This document shows, in pieces, positions 40,888 to 50,232 of a stretch of DNA of 64,000 nt. The notes beneath the pieces were generated by a model. That model was not told the origin of the DNA and did no database searches. It worked only from the letters and a program-made list of their open reading frames with translations. The stretch is from Gordonia prachuapensis. GTDB lineage: Bacteria; Actinomycetota; Actinomycetes; Mycobacteriales; Mycobacteriaceae. The translations under genes and the position numbers were made by a program. Positions within the stretch are counted from its first letter, which is position 1. Each line of letters starts with the position of its first letter. The stretch covers positions 35,268-99,267 of the forward strand of contig NZ_JAZDUE010000020.1 of NCBI RefSeq assembly GCF_036350515.1, in the 5' to 3' direction.

Positions 40888-42945
40888 GTGCGGGCGGGAA
40901 CAATGGTGCGGGCGGGAGCCGTGGCGCGGGCTGCGGTGATCGCGGCCCTCGGTGTGTTGATGGTGCTGGTTCCGGCGACCGCGGGCGCGGCGCCGCCGCC
41001 GAGTGGTGGTGCCGCGGCAGCGCGGTGGGTGGCCTCCCACGACGGACCCCAGCCCTATCCGGGCGTGGCCGTCACCTGGGACGTCCCGATCCGGATGAGC
41101 GACGGAACAGTGCTGCGCGCCAACGTTTATCGGCCCGCGGATCAGGCCGGCCGCGCGACGACGAAGAAGCATCCGGTGATCGTCAACATGACGCCGTACA
41201 CCAAACTGATCACCGCGGTCGGGACGGCCGCCACCCAGCACCCGGTGCTCGGGCCGTTCCTGATGCAGCTCGTCAACGGGATCAGTCAGATCGCCGCACC
41301 CATCCGCGACATCGCCGACATCTCCCACTTCACCGGCGCCCTCGCCGACGGCGGGGCCCGCACATTCCTGGTCGACGAAGACCTCGTCCGCAGCGGATAC
41401 ACCCAGGTGGTCGTCGACGTCCGCGGCACCGGCTTCTCCCAGGGCACGTGGGACGTGTTCCAGAACCGGGAACAGCGCGACACCGTCGAGGTGATCGACT
41501 GGGCTGCGCGACAGGGCTTTTCGAACGGCAAGATCGGCATGTCCGGGGTCTCCTACTCGGCCATCAACCAGATCCAGGCGGCCAACAAGAACCCGGAGCC
41601 GCTCGAGGCGATCTTCCCGGTCGAACCCGGCGGGGACCTCATCCGCGACATCGTCGCGCCCGGCGGTGCCCTCGGCGTCGGTTTCCTGCCGATGTGGCTG
41701 ACCCTGGTCAACACCACCAAGATGGTGCCCAACGTCGCGTCGATGCTGAACGGCACCTTCGACTGGAAGTGGCTCGCCGACCGCATCTCCGACCCGTTCA
41801 CCTTCTACCCGGAACTGTTCTCCGCGTTGCTCACCCCGGACATCCCGTCGGTCCCGCCGGAGCTGGACAAGCTCCTGCAGTCGGGATCGGAACCACGAAC
41901 CGCGTGGCTGGACCGGGCCGAACGCATCACCACCCCGACCTTCATCTACGGCGGCTGGTTCGACCTCTTCACCAACAGCGAGGTCCGGATGTACGACAAG
42001 ATCCCGCTGCCTCCCGGCCGCAAACAGCTCATCATGGGCGACGGCTATCACCTCACCATCGGCGGCGGCCAGGGCCGGGCCGGTGCTCCACCGCGCCTCG
42101 ACGTTCTCCAGAAGGCCTGGTTCGACAAGTGGCTCAAGGGAATCGACAACGGCATCGACTCGTACGGTCCGGTGAACCTGAAACAGGTGGGCGACTCCTG
42201 GATCACCGCCCAGCAGTTCCCGCGTGCCGGGATGACCCGCCAGCGCCTGTACCTCGGCGATCGCCGCAGCGGCACGGCTCCGCACGCCGTACGCGACGGC
42301 AGTCTCACCGCCGAGCCGACCGGGTCGCGGGGCCGGATGACGATCTCGCCCGGCGTCCTGACCCTGTGCTCGCGTGACTCCGCCCAACAGATGGCCGGCG
42401 TGACCGCGTTCTTCCCGTGGTGCGCCGAGGACGCCCGGATCTCCGAGCACAACGCGCTGACCTTCACCAGCGCCCCGATGCGCACCGCCCGCAGTGTCTC
42501 CGGCTATTCGAATGTCCGGGTGAACGCCGTGATGGACGCGACCGACGGATACTGGACCGCCACCCTCAACGACGTTGCGCCCGACGGCACGTCGAAGGTC
42601 ATCAGCTCCGGCCAGGTGACGGCGTCGTTGCGGAACTACGACCGATCGCAATCACAGTTCGCGCCGAACGGCGACGTGATCGACCCGTTCTACACACTCA
42701 CGCTGGACACCCGTGAGCGCGTCACCCCGGGCCGACCCGTCACCATCGACATCGGACTGTTGCCGACCGAGGCGCTGATCAAACCGGGCCACCGGTTGCG
42801 TGTGGACGTGTTCGCGATGAACCTGCCGCGCGGACTCCCGTTGCGGCCGCTGCTGAACGAGTCGCAGCTCAAACCGCAGCACATCCAGCTCGATCCGCGG
42901 TCCCCGAGCTTCGTCAATCTGCCGCTGTCACGGCCGGTGGGGTAA
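40888..42945 (+). CDS. Secreted CocE/NonD (S15) family hydrolase
   Basis: A 685-residue alpha/beta hydrolase. A signal peptide is evident (VIAALGVLMVLVPATAGAAPP, cleavage near residue ~33). The S15/CocE-like catalytic domain includes the nucleophile elbow GMSGVSYSAINQIQ (Ser within GVSYSA, ~residues 224-228) and YGGWFDLFTNSEV with GDGYHLTIG holding the likely catalytic His; the C-terminal beta-sandwich (X-Pro dipeptidyl-peptidase C-terminal domain) ends KPGHRLRVDVFAMNLPR. These enzymes cleave esters or acyl-amino bonds; the substrate is unknown. The start GTG 40888 is followed by in-frame ATG 40903. A tandem repeat lies just upstream. Confidence 0.88.
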   Translation: MRAGTMVRAGAVARAAVIAALGVLMVLVPATAGAAPPPSGGAAAARWVASHDGPQPYPGVAVTWDVPIRMSDGTVLRANVYRPADQAGRATTKKHPVIVNMTPYTKLITAVGTAATQHPVLGPFLMQLVNGISQIAAPIRDIADISHFTGALADGGARTFLVDEDLVRSGYTQVVVDVRGTGFSQGTWDVFQNREQRDTVEVIDWAARQGFSNGKIGMSGVSYSAINQIQAANKNPEPLEAIFPVEPGGDLIRDIVAPGGALGVGFLPMWLTLVNTTKMVPNVASMLNGTFDWKWLADRISDPFTFYPELFSALLTPDIPSVPPELDKLLQSGSEPRTAWLDRAERITTPTFIYGGWFDLFTNSEVRMYDKIPLPPGRKQLIMGDGYHLTIGGGQGRAGAPPRLDVLQKAWFDKWLKGIDNGIDSYGPVNLKQVGDSWITAQQFPRAGMTRQRLYLGDRRSGTAPHAVRDGSLTAEPTGSRGRMTISPGVLTLCSRDSAQQMAGVTAFFPWCAEDARISEHNALTFTSAPMRTARSVSGYSNVRVNAVMDATDGYWTATLNDVAPDGTSKVISSGQVTASLRNYDRSQSQFAPNGDVIDPFYTLTLDTRERVTPGRPVTIDIGLLPTEALIKPGHRLRVDVFAMNLPRGLPLRPLLNESQLKPQHIQLDPRSPSFVNLPLSRPVG

Positions 42946-42957
42946 TCGACGAGCGGC

Positions 42958-43623
42958 TCACTCCGTCTCGTGATTGTCCGGATAGGCGGTGACCGCGAGA
43001 AACCGGATCGGCAGGCGCACCAGGTCGTGCGGTCCGTGGATACCTTCGCCATCGAGCAGCAGGCAGTCGCCGGGGCGCAGCGTGTACTCGGCCTTGCCGT
43101 GCCCGTAGACCATGACGCCCTCGAGCATGTACAGCATCTCCGTGCCCGGATGTTGAAAGCGGGGAAACACCTCGCTGTCGTCGGTGAGGGTGACCAGCAC
43201 CGGTTCGAGACGCTTGTGCTGGCCGCGGAGCCCGCCGAGCAACTCGTAGTGGTGGCCGACCCGGGTACCGCGGCCGACGATCACGGCACCTTTGCCGGCT
43301 TCGGTGAAGATGGCCTCGCGGTCGACGTCGGCGCCCCGGAACAGTGAGGTGACCGGGACGTCGAGACCTGCGGCCAGGCGTGCGAGAGTGGAGAGGCTGC
43401 AGGAGGTCTGGGCGTTCTCGATCTTCGACAGCATCGCCTTGGAGATGCCGACCTTGGCCGCCATGTCGGCGACCGACATACCCGCGTTGCGGCGTAGCAG
43501 CCGCACCTGGTGGGCGATCGCGGCCTCGAGGTCACCGCCGGTGGGTGCGTCACCGACCACCTCGCGTTGAACGGGTGCGGGATCACCGGTATCGCGAACG
43601 GTCGGCGTCGTGTCGGCACTCAT
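42958..43623 (-). CDS. XRE family regulator with C-terminal cupin domain
   Basis: A 221-residue regulator: helix-turn-helix at ~36-92 (IAHQVRLLRRNAGMSVADMAAKVGISKAMLSKIENAQTSCSLSTLARLAAGLDVPVTSLF), then a cupin sensor domain (PRFQHPGTEMLYMLEGVMVYGHGKAEYTLRPGDCLLLDGEGIHGP) with the HxH/E-type metal-binding pattern partly present. Such HTH-cupin proteins regulate small-molecule catabolism or transport. It ends 12 bp from the convergent S15 hydrolase and has its promoter in a ~65-bp gap shared with the end of the symporter gene. Confidence 0.9.
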   Translation of the reverse strand: MSADTTPTVRDTGDPAPVQREVVGDAPTGGDLEAAIAHQVRLLRRNAGMSVADMAAKVGISKAMLSKIENAQTSCSLSTLARLAAGLDVPVTSLFRGADVDREAIFTEAGKGAVIVGRGTRVGHHYELLGGLRGQHKRLEPVLVTLTDDSEVFPRFQHPGTEMLYMLEGVMVYGHGKAEYTLRPGDCLLLDGEGIHGPHDLVRLPIRFLAVTAYPDNHETE

Positions 43624-43688
43624 GTGGGTAGTCTAGCGAACTATCGTTTCCTCGCAGTGGACACACTCTGGGGTGCGTTCGGCCGTGT

Positions 43689-44693
43689 TCAGACCGTCGC
43701 GGCGTCGGCTTCCCGCCCGTAGCGCGTGGCCAGCCACGAGCACAGGATCAGCTGGATCTGGTGGAAGATCATCAGCGGCAACACGATCAAGCCCACCGTC
43801 GAACCCGCGAACAACACCGTGGCCATCGGCAGACCGGTCGCGAGACTCTTCTTGGTGCCGCAGAACTGGATCGCGATCACGTCCTCGCGTCGGAATCCGA
43901 GCCGTCGGGGCACCCAGTGCGTGACGATCAGCATCACCACCACCAGGACCAGCGAGATCAGGGTGACCGCGATCAACTGGCCGACATTCACGATCGACCA
44001 GATGCCCTCCCGGACGCCCTCACTGAAGGCCACGTAGACCACGAGCACGATGGTGCTGCGGTCGGCGTACTTGGTGACCTTCGCGTGCCGGGCGAAGAAC
44101 GGCCCGACCCACGGCCGGGCGAGCTGACCGACGATGAACGGCACCAGGATCTGACCGATGATCTCGAGGATCGAGCCGCCGTCGATGGAGACCCCGCCCT
44201 CTGTGCTCATGAGCGCGACGACCAGCAGCGGCGTCAGCACCACCCCGATGATGTTGGACGCCGACGCGCTCACGATCGCACCCGGCACGTTGCCGCGGGC
44301 GATCGAGGTGAACGCGATCGACGACTGGACCGTCGAGGGCACCAGGCACAGGAACAACATGCCGGCGTAGAGGTCGTCGCCGATCAGTGGCTCGACGAGC
44401 GGTTTCATCGCCAGCCCGATGAGCGGGAACACCACGAACGTGAACGTCAGGATCGTGGCGTGCAGCCGCCAGTGCTTGAGACCGTCGAGCGCCTCGCGCG
44501 GATGCAGGCGTGTGCCGTAGAGAAAGAACAGGGCCGCGATCGCGACCTTGACCACCCAGTCGAGGACCTCCGCCGCATCACCCCGTGCCGGGAGGAAGGC
44601 AGCCACGACCACCGCCGCGAGGATGGCGAGGATGAACCCGTCGATGGGTGAACGGTTGAGCCAGTCGCGCACGACCGCCACAGGGGAGGCCAC
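43689..44693 (-). CDS. Bile acid:sodium symporter family protein (SBF-like)
   Basis: A 334-residue, ~10-helix membrane protein of the BASS family, of the 7TMR SBF-like type: VKVAIAALFFLYGTRLHPREALDGLKHWRLHATILTFTFVVFPLIGLAM (~50-98) and LCLVPSTVQSSIAFTSIARGNVPGAIVSASASNIIGV (~115-151, holding the crossover helix and Na+-binding region). The family transports organic acids and sometimes arsenite-like ions with sodium; no ars genes are nearby. It is 6 bp downstream of the SdpI-like gene, so the two form a small leftward operon. Confidence 0.92.
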   Translation of the reverse strand: MASPVAVVRDWLNRSPIDGFILAILAAVVVAAFLPARGDAAEVLDWVVKVAIAALFFLYGTRLHPREALDGLKHWRLHATILTFTFVVFPLIGLAMKPLVEPLIGDDLYAGMLFLCLVPSTVQSSIAFTSIARGNVPGAIVSASASNIIGVVLTPLLVVALMSTEGGVSIDGGSILEIIGQILVPFIVGQLARPWVGPFFARHAKVTKYADRSTIVLVVYVAFSEGVREGIWSIVNVGQLIAVTLISLVLVVVMLIVTHWVPRRLGFRREDVIAIQFCGTKKSLATGLPMATVLFAGSTVGLIVLPLMIFHQIQLILCSWLATRYGREADAATV

Positions 44694-44699
44694 CGTGGT

Positions 44700-45224
44700 T
44701 CAGTTCCGCGACGACTCGTCAGCGCAGACCCCGCGCAGGCTGCACGCCCCGCAGCTCGACGTCCCGCACTCGGAGGCGGGGTCGGCCGGGTCGTGGTCAT
44801 GCGGGGGCTGGTCGGCCTGCTCCGTACTTGTTGCGTCCTGCGATGAACAGCACGCGCAGCCGGTATCGGCCGGTACTGCGGCGGCGGCACGCACGCCGTA
44901 GGCGCTCACGATCCCGACCACGAACATCGCGGCCACCAGACCGACAACGGCGAACACCAGCGACCAGTACCCACCGACTCCGAGGGTGAGGATGCCGGCC
45001 AGCACCAGGATGCCGGCGGCCGCCAACTCACCCGGGGCGGCCACGCGGTTGGCGACGGCGAACGTCTGCTCGGAGCGCAACGTCTCGGGCGACCGCACCC
45101 CCAGCCACCGATTGCGGCGCAGCCGGCCGGTGATGCCCAGGGTGCCGACCACCAGCCACATCGCGGCGAGCACGAAGACGATCACGGCGGCGACGACAAG
45201 CAGGACGTTCACAGGCACAACCAT
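44700..45224 (-). CDS. SdpI-like membrane protein with Cys-rich tail (Rv0039c-like)
   Basis: A 174-residue protein. Three membrane helices (~6-28, ~62-80, ~85-110) form an SdpI/YhfL-like domain with the motif NRWLGVRSPETLRSEQTFAVANR (the conserved N-x2-G-x-R-x-P-x-T segment). After the last helix the ~55-residue tail has nine Cys (CACC and CGTSSCGACSLRGVC) and a His/Asp patch (PPHDHDPADPASE), suggesting metal binding. SdpI in Bacillus is an immunity/receptor protein; this function is not proven here. ATG 45224 is the first start of the conserved part; the longer frame is unsupported. Position matches Rv0039c. Confidence 0.8.
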   Translation of the reverse strand: MVVPVNVLLVVAAVIVFVLAAMWLVVGTLGITGRLRRNRWLGVRSPETLRSEQTFAVANRVAAPGELAAAGILVLAGILTLGVGGYWSLVFAVVGLVAAMFVVGIVSAYGVRAAAAVPADTGCACCSSQDATSTEQADQPPHDHDPADPASECGTSSCGACSLRGVCADESSRN

Positions 45225-45421
45225 ACGACCGACCGTCGTAGCAGTACCAATCCGTTTCCGGTCCTGGGGCCGCGGCCGGTCGGTGTCGTGTCGCGCTCCG
45301 TGGAGGAATCCGGTGCCAGCCGCGATACTTGGTGCACCCGACCGCAGGACCAGAACTCGAACCGCAGGGGTGTGGCCGCCGGTACCGGCGATGGACATGC
45401 CGCTATGAGCAGGGGAAACGC

Positions 45422-47047
45422 TTGACAGAAGTCGCCATCTACCTCGTCGTCACCTTCGGTCTCGGGGGCCTCGCCATGGCGCTGCGCCTGCCCCCGTTGG
45501 TGGGGTTCCTGGCGGCCGGGTTCGTCATCAACGGCCTCGACGTGGAGGAGATCCCGCAACTCGACATCCTCGCCGACCTCGGCGTCACGCTGCTGCTGTT
45601 CGCGATCGGACTCAAACTCGACGTCCGCATCCTGTTGCGGCGCGAGGTGTGGTTGACGACGTCGGTGCACATGTTGGTCAGCGTCGTGTTCGGCAGCATC
45701 GCACTGTGGATCGCGGCAGTGGCGGGCATGGCGATGCTCGCCGGGCAGAGTCTGCAGACCATCGCGCTGCTGGCCTTCGCGCTGTCGTTCTCCAGCACGG
45801 TGTTCGTCGTCAAGATCCTCGAGGAGCGCGGCGAATCGCATTCGCTCTACGGCCGCGTCGCCATCGGCATCCTGGTGATGCAGGACGTCATCGCGGTGGT
45901 CTTCCTGACCGCCACGGGCGGCGAGATGCCGAGCCCATGGGCGCTGACTCTGGTCGGGTTGTGGCCGCTGACCTGGGTGCTGCGCCGGATCTGGAGCCGG
46001 CTCGGGCACGGGGAGATGCAGTCGCTGTTCGGGATCGTGATGGCCCTGGTGCCGGGCTACGCCTGGTTCACGGCCGTCGGGCTCAAGGGCGACCTCGGCG
46101 CTCTGATCGTCGGGGTGCTGTTGGCGTCGCATCCCGCCGCCTCCGAACTCGCCCGGTCGCTCTTCCACATCAAGGAACTGCTGCTCGTCGCGTTCTTCGT
46201 GTCGATCGGTCTGACCGGGCTGCCGGATCTGCCCACCATCGGTGTCGCCCTGCTGATGCTGCTGTTCCTGCCGTTCAAGGCGGCCTGGTACGTGGCGTTG
46301 CTGTCGTTCCTGAAGCTGCGCTATCGCACCGCGATCCTGGCCGGACTCGGATTGATGAACTACTCGGAGTTCGGGCTGATCGTGGTGTCCGTCGGGGTCA
46401 CGGCCGACCTGCTGGGGGAGGCCTGGCTGGTGGAGATGTCGATCGCCGTGGCGATGAGCTTTGTCGTGTCGGCGCTGGTCAACGGGCGTGGACACCTGAT
46501 GGTGGAGAAGATCGCCGCGCGGCTGCCTGACCAGGACGAACGCAAGCTGCATCCCGAGGAGCGGCCCGGTGACGCCGGTGACGCCGAGGTGGTGGTGATC
46601 GGTATGGGACGCGTCGGATTCGCCGCCTACCAGCGGCTCACCGATCATTACGGGCTGCGGGTGGTGGGCGTCGACTACGACGGTCCGCGCATCGGTCGCC
46701 TCAAGGAGCAGGGCCTGCGGGTCATCGAGGGCGACGCCACCGACCTGGACTTCTGGAACCAGCTCCGCCACTCGGACTCCGTGCGGATCGCGGTGCTGGC
46801 GATGCCGCGCCACGGCGCGAACGTCACCGCCCTCGAATGTCTGCGCGAGTCCGGATTCAGCGGCCAGGTCGCCGCGGTCGCCCGCTACGACGACGAGGTC
46901 GCCTGGGCGCGCGGGCACGGCGTGGGCATCGCCTTCAACGTGTACGCGGGCGCCGGGCTCGAGCTCGCCGATCAGGTCGCCGGTGGTGACATACCACGCA
47001 GGCGGGAGCCCGACGCCGAGACCGACGATGATCGGACGACGGGGTAA
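45422..47047 (+). CDS. CPA2 family cation:proton antiporter with RCK (TrkA-N) domain
   Basis: A 541-residue KefB/RosB-like transporter. About 12 helices span residues 1-370, with the conserved GFVINGLDVEEIPQLDILADLGVTLLLFAIGLKLD (~30-66) and FALSFSSTVFVVKILEERGE (~118-137). A Rossmann RCK/TrkA-N domain follows from ~395 (VVVIGMGRVGFAAYQRL, GxGxxG), ending in VGIAFNVYAGAGLELADQVA. It exchanges K+ or Na+ for H+, with NAD(H) or nucleotide control. TTG 45422 is inferred from an AGGGGA ribosome site; the open frame to 45329 overlaps the divergent gene region. Confidence 0.9.
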   Translation: MTEVAIYLVVTFGLGGLAMALRLPPLVGFLAAGFVINGLDVEEIPQLDILADLGVTLLLFAIGLKLDVRILLRREVWLTTSVHMLVSVVFGSIALWIAAVAGMAMLAGQSLQTIALLAFALSFSSTVFVVKILEERGESHSLYGRVAIGILVMQDVIAVVFLTATGGEMPSPWALTLVGLWPLTWVLRRIWSRLGHGEMQSLFGIVMALVPGYAWFTAVGLKGDLGALIVGVLLASHPAASELARSLFHIKELLLVAFFVSIGLTGLPDLPTIGVALLMLLFLPFKAAWYVALLSFLKLRYRTAILAGLGLMNYSEFGLIVVSVGVTADLLGEAWLVEMSIAVAMSFVVSALVNGRGHLMVEKIAARLPDQDERKLHPEERPGDAGDAEVVVIGMGRVGFAAYQRLTDHYGLRVVGVDYDGPRIGRLKEQGLRVIEGDATDLDFWNQLRHSDSVRIAVLAMPRHGANVTALECLRESGFSGQVAAVARYDDEVAWARGHGVGIAFNVYAGAGLELADQVAGGDIPRRREPDAETDDDRTTG

Positions 47048-47050
47048 CTC

Positions 47051-47200
47051 TTCCGTGGGTCGAGTAGGCGTGCCCGTTCCGCAGGTCGAGTAGGCCTCCC
47101 CTCCCGTGGGTCGAGTAGCCCCGCGAGCGCAGCGAGCAGGCGTTCCCTTTCCGTGGGTCGAGTAGCCCCGCGAGCGCAGCGAGCAGGCGTATCGAGACCA
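47051..47200. repeat. Intergenic GGGTCGAGTAG repeat array
   Basis: Four copies of a TTCCGTGGGTCGAGTAG-like unit start at 47051, 47077, 47102 and 47149. The third and fourth extend to an identical 40-bp block (47104-47143 and 47151-47190) containing GCGAGCGCAGCGAGC, ending in TATCGAGACC at 47189-47198. This is a short repeat family typical of intergenic DNA in this group; no coding content is seen. Confidence 0.8.
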
Positions 47201-47241
47201 CCCCCGACGACCGCCGAGAACCGACGATTTACGCTGGTCGG

Positions 47242-50121
47242 GTGACTTCAGCTGATTCTGCTCGCACCGCACCGACGGCCACCGACGCGGGTGTGCCCGG
47301 CCACCGGTACACCGCGGAGCTCGCCGGTGAGATCGAGACCCGGTGGCAGGCGAACTGGGCAGACCAGCATGCCTACGAGGCGCCGAACCCCGTCGGACCG
47401 CTCGCCGGCGACATGAGCGCCGTCGGCGGTGACGCCCCCGATTCGCCGTCGAAGCTGTTCATCCAGGACATGTTCCCGTACCCGTCCGGATCGGGACTGC
47501 ACGTCGGGCACCCGCTCGGCTTCATCGCCAGTGACGTCTTCGCGCGCTATCAGCGGATGACGGGCAAGAACGTTCTGCACACGATGGGCTTCGACTCCTT
47601 CGGCCTGCCCGCCGAGCAGTACGCGGTGCAGACCGGCACGCACCCGCGGACCACGACCGAGGCGAACATCGAGCGCTACCTCGGCCAGATCCGCCGGCTG
47701 GGACTCGGCCACGACGAGCGGCGCCGCGTCGCCACCACCGACGTCGAGTTCTACCGCTGGACGCAGTGGATCTTCCTGCAGATCTTCAACGCCTGGTACG
47801 ACACCGACCAGCAGAAGGCGCGGCCGATCGCCGAACTCATCGCCGAGTTCGATTCCGGCGCACGCACACCCGCCGACGGCCGGGGCTGGTCGGCCTTGTC
47901 GAAGGCCGAGCGCAACGAGCTCATCGACTCCTATCGCCTGGTCTATCAGAGCGATTCGCTGGTCAACTGGTGTCCCGGACTGGGTACCGTGCTGGCCAAC
48001 GAGGAGGTCACCTCCGACGGCCGCAGCGATCGCGGCAATTTCCCGGTGTTCCGAAAGCACCTGCGGCAGTGGATGATGCGGATCACCGCCTACTCCGACC
48101 GGCTGATCGACGACCTGGACCTGCTGGACTGGTCGGATCAGGTGAAGACCATGCAGCGCAACTGGATCGGGCGTTCGCGCGGCGCGCAGGTGACATTTCA
48201 GGCCGACGGTCACTCGATCGAGGTGTTCACCACCCGCCCCGACACCCTGTTCGGCGCCACCTACATGGTGCTGGCGCCGGAACACCCACTGGTGGACACC
48301 CTGACGGCGGCGTCGTGGCCCGAGGGTGTCGACGACCGGTGGACGGGCGGTGCGGCTCGACCCGCCGACGCGATCGCGATCTATCGCGCGGCCATCGCGG
48401 CGAAGTCGGATCTGGAGCGGCAGGAGAACAAGGAGAAGACCGGCGTGTTCACCGGTTCCTTCGCCACCAATCCGGTGAACGGCGAACAGGTTCCGGTGTT
48501 CATTGCCGACTACGTGCTGATGGGCTACGGCACCGGCGCGATCATGGCCGTGCCCGGCCACGACGCCCGCGACCACGAGTTCGCCTCGGCGTTCGGGCTG
48601 CCGATCCGGGAGGTCATCGGCTCCGAGCAGGGCGTCGAGAACGAGGCGTATGTCGGTGACGGCCCGCTGGTGAACTCGGGCTTCCTGGACGGCTTGGCGG
48701 TCGACGAGGCGAAGTCCGCGATGATCGATTGGCTGGAGAAAGAGGGCAGCGGCGTCGGGAAGATCCAGTACAAGCTGCGCGACTGGCTGTTCGCCCGCCA
48801 GCGGTATTGGGGTGAGCCGTTCCCGATCGTCTACGACGCCGACGGACAAGCCCACCCGCTCCCGGAATCGATGCTGCCGGTAGAGCTTCCGGAGGTCGAC
48901 GACTACGCACCGGTCTCCTTCGACCCCGACGACGCGGACAGCGAGCCGTCGCCGCCGCTGGCCAAGGCCACCGACTGGATGACCGTTGAACTGGACCTGG
49001 GCGACGGTCTGCAGACCTACACGCGGGACGCCAACGTGATGCCGCAGTGGGCAGGCAGCTCCTGGTATCAGCTGCGCTACATCGACCCCACCAACGACGA
49101 GACGTTCTGCGCCAAGGAGAACGAGGCCTACTGGATGGGCCCGCGACCCGAGCTGCACGGACCTGACGATCCAGGCGGCCTGGACCTGTACATCGGCGGC
49201 ATGGAGCATGCGGTGCTGCACCTGCTGTACTCGCGGTTCTGGCACAAGGTGCTGTTTGATCTCGGCTATGTGACGAGTCGCGAGCCGTACCGAAAGCTGT
49301 TCAACCAGGGCATGATCCAGGCCTTCGCGTACACCGATGCCCGCGGCATCTACGTGCCGGCGGACGAGGTCGAGGAGCGTGACGGGAAGTACTTCCACAA
49401 CGGTGAGCTGGTCACTCAGGAGTACGGCAAGATGGGCAAGTCGCTCAAGAACTCCGTTGCGCCCGACGACATCTGCCGCGACTACGGCGCCGACACGCTG
49501 CGCGTGTACGAGATGTTCATGGGTCCGCTGGACCAGAGCCGGCCGTGGGCCACCAAGGATGTCGTGGGGTCGCAGCGCTTCCTGCAGCGGATCTGGCGTC
49601 TCGTCGTCGACGAGGAGACCGGGTCGCTGCGATGCGCCGACGTCGACCTCGACGACGACACGACACGGTTGCTGCACAAGACGATCGCCGGTGTGCGCGA
49701 GGACTACGCCGAGCTGCGTAACAACACCGCGGTCGCTAAGTTGACCGTGCTGACCAACCACCTGACGAAGAACTTCGAGAAGTCCGGTGCGCCGCGTGCG
49801 GCCGTCGAACCGCTGGTGCTGATGCTGGCGCCGCTGGCCCCGCACGTCGCCGAGGAGCTGTGGCACCGCCTAGGACACGAGACCCTGCTCGTGCACGGAC
49901 CGTTCCCCGAGGCCGACGAGCAGTGGTTGGTGGAGGACACCATCGAGATCCCCGTCCAGGTGAAGGGCAAGGTCCGCAGCCGCATCACCGTCGCCGCCGA
50001 CGCCGACGAGGCGACCGTGCGGGCCACCGCCCTGGCCGACGAGAAGATCGCGCCGCTGCTCGACGGCGAACCGCGCAAGGTGATCGTCGTGCCGGGCCGG
50101 ATGGTCAACGTGGTCCCGTAG
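47242..50121 (+). CDS. leuS: Leucyl-tRNA synthetase
   Basis: A 959-residue class I synthetase charging tRNA-Leu. The HIGH-type motif lies in PYPSGSGLHVGHPLG (~residues 77-91, HVGH) and KMSKS is KMGKSLKN (~731). The CP1 editing domain is intact between them (TTRPDTLFGATYMVLAPEHP; TGAIMAVPGHDARDHEFA). The length is typical. GTG 47242 follows a repeat-rich gap with no T-box-like structure that I can see. It is the Rv0041 homologue by position. Confidence 0.97.
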   Translation: MTSADSARTAPTATDAGVPGHRYTAELAGEIETRWQANWADQHAYEAPNPVGPLAGDMSAVGGDAPDSPSKLFIQDMFPYPSGSGLHVGHPLGFIASDVFARYQRMTGKNVLHTMGFDSFGLPAEQYAVQTGTHPRTTTEANIERYLGQIRRLGLGHDERRRVATTDVEFYRWTQWIFLQIFNAWYDTDQQKARPIAELIAEFDSGARTPADGRGWSALSKAERNELIDSYRLVYQSDSLVNWCPGLGTVLANEEVTSDGRSDRGNFPVFRKHLRQWMMRITAYSDRLIDDLDLLDWSDQVKTMQRNWIGRSRGAQVTFQADGHSIEVFTTRPDTLFGATYMVLAPEHPLVDTLTAASWPEGVDDRWTGGAARPADAIAIYRAAIAAKSDLERQENKEKTGVFTGSFATNPVNGEQVPVFIADYVLMGYGTGAIMAVPGHDARDHEFASAFGLPIREVIGSEQGVENEAYVGDGPLVNSGFLDGLAVDEAKSAMIDWLEKEGSGVGKIQYKLRDWLFARQRYWGEPFPIVYDADGQAHPLPESMLPVELPEVDDYAPVSFDPDDADSEPSPPLAKATDWMTVELDLGDGLQTYTRDANVMPQWAGSSWYQLRYIDPTNDETFCAKENEAYWMGPRPELHGPDDPGGLDLYIGGMEHAVLHLLYSRFWHKVLFDLGYVTSREPYRKLFNQGMIQAFAYTDARGIYVPADEVEERDGKYFHNGELVTQEYGKMGKSLKNSVAPDDICRDYGADTLRVYEMFMGPLDQSRPWATKDVVGSQRFLQRIWRLVVDEETGSLRCADVDLDDDTTRLLHKTIAGVREDYAELRNNTAVAKLTVLTNHLTKNFEKSGAPRAAVEPLVLMLAPLAPHVAEELWHRLGHETLLVHGPFPEADEQWLVEDTIEIPVQVKGKVRSRITVAADADEATVRATALADEKIAPLLDGEPRKVIVVPGRMVNVVP

Positions 50122-50150
50122 GTCCACGGTCTCTGGAGTGCCCGTTCCCC

Positions 50151-50199
50151 GGTCCCTGAGGAGGTTCGGAGCGCTAGCGGAGAACCGTCACGAAGGGCC
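50151..50199. repeat. Intergenic repeat of the CCCTGAGG...CACGAAGGG type
   Basis: The 49 bases after leuS start GGTCCCTGAGGAGG and end CACGAAGGGCC, with the small palindrome AGCGCT and GTTC/GAAC in the middle. This is another of the short repetitive elements common between genes in mycolic-acid actinobacteria. Confidence 0.6.
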
Positions 50200-50232
50200 G
50201 CCCCGACCGATGGCCCCCACCGCCTCCACCGC

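Noticed and set aside
47201..47241. T-box or leader attenuator before leuS
   Set aside because: Too short a leader and no specifier stem or anti-terminator pairing found.
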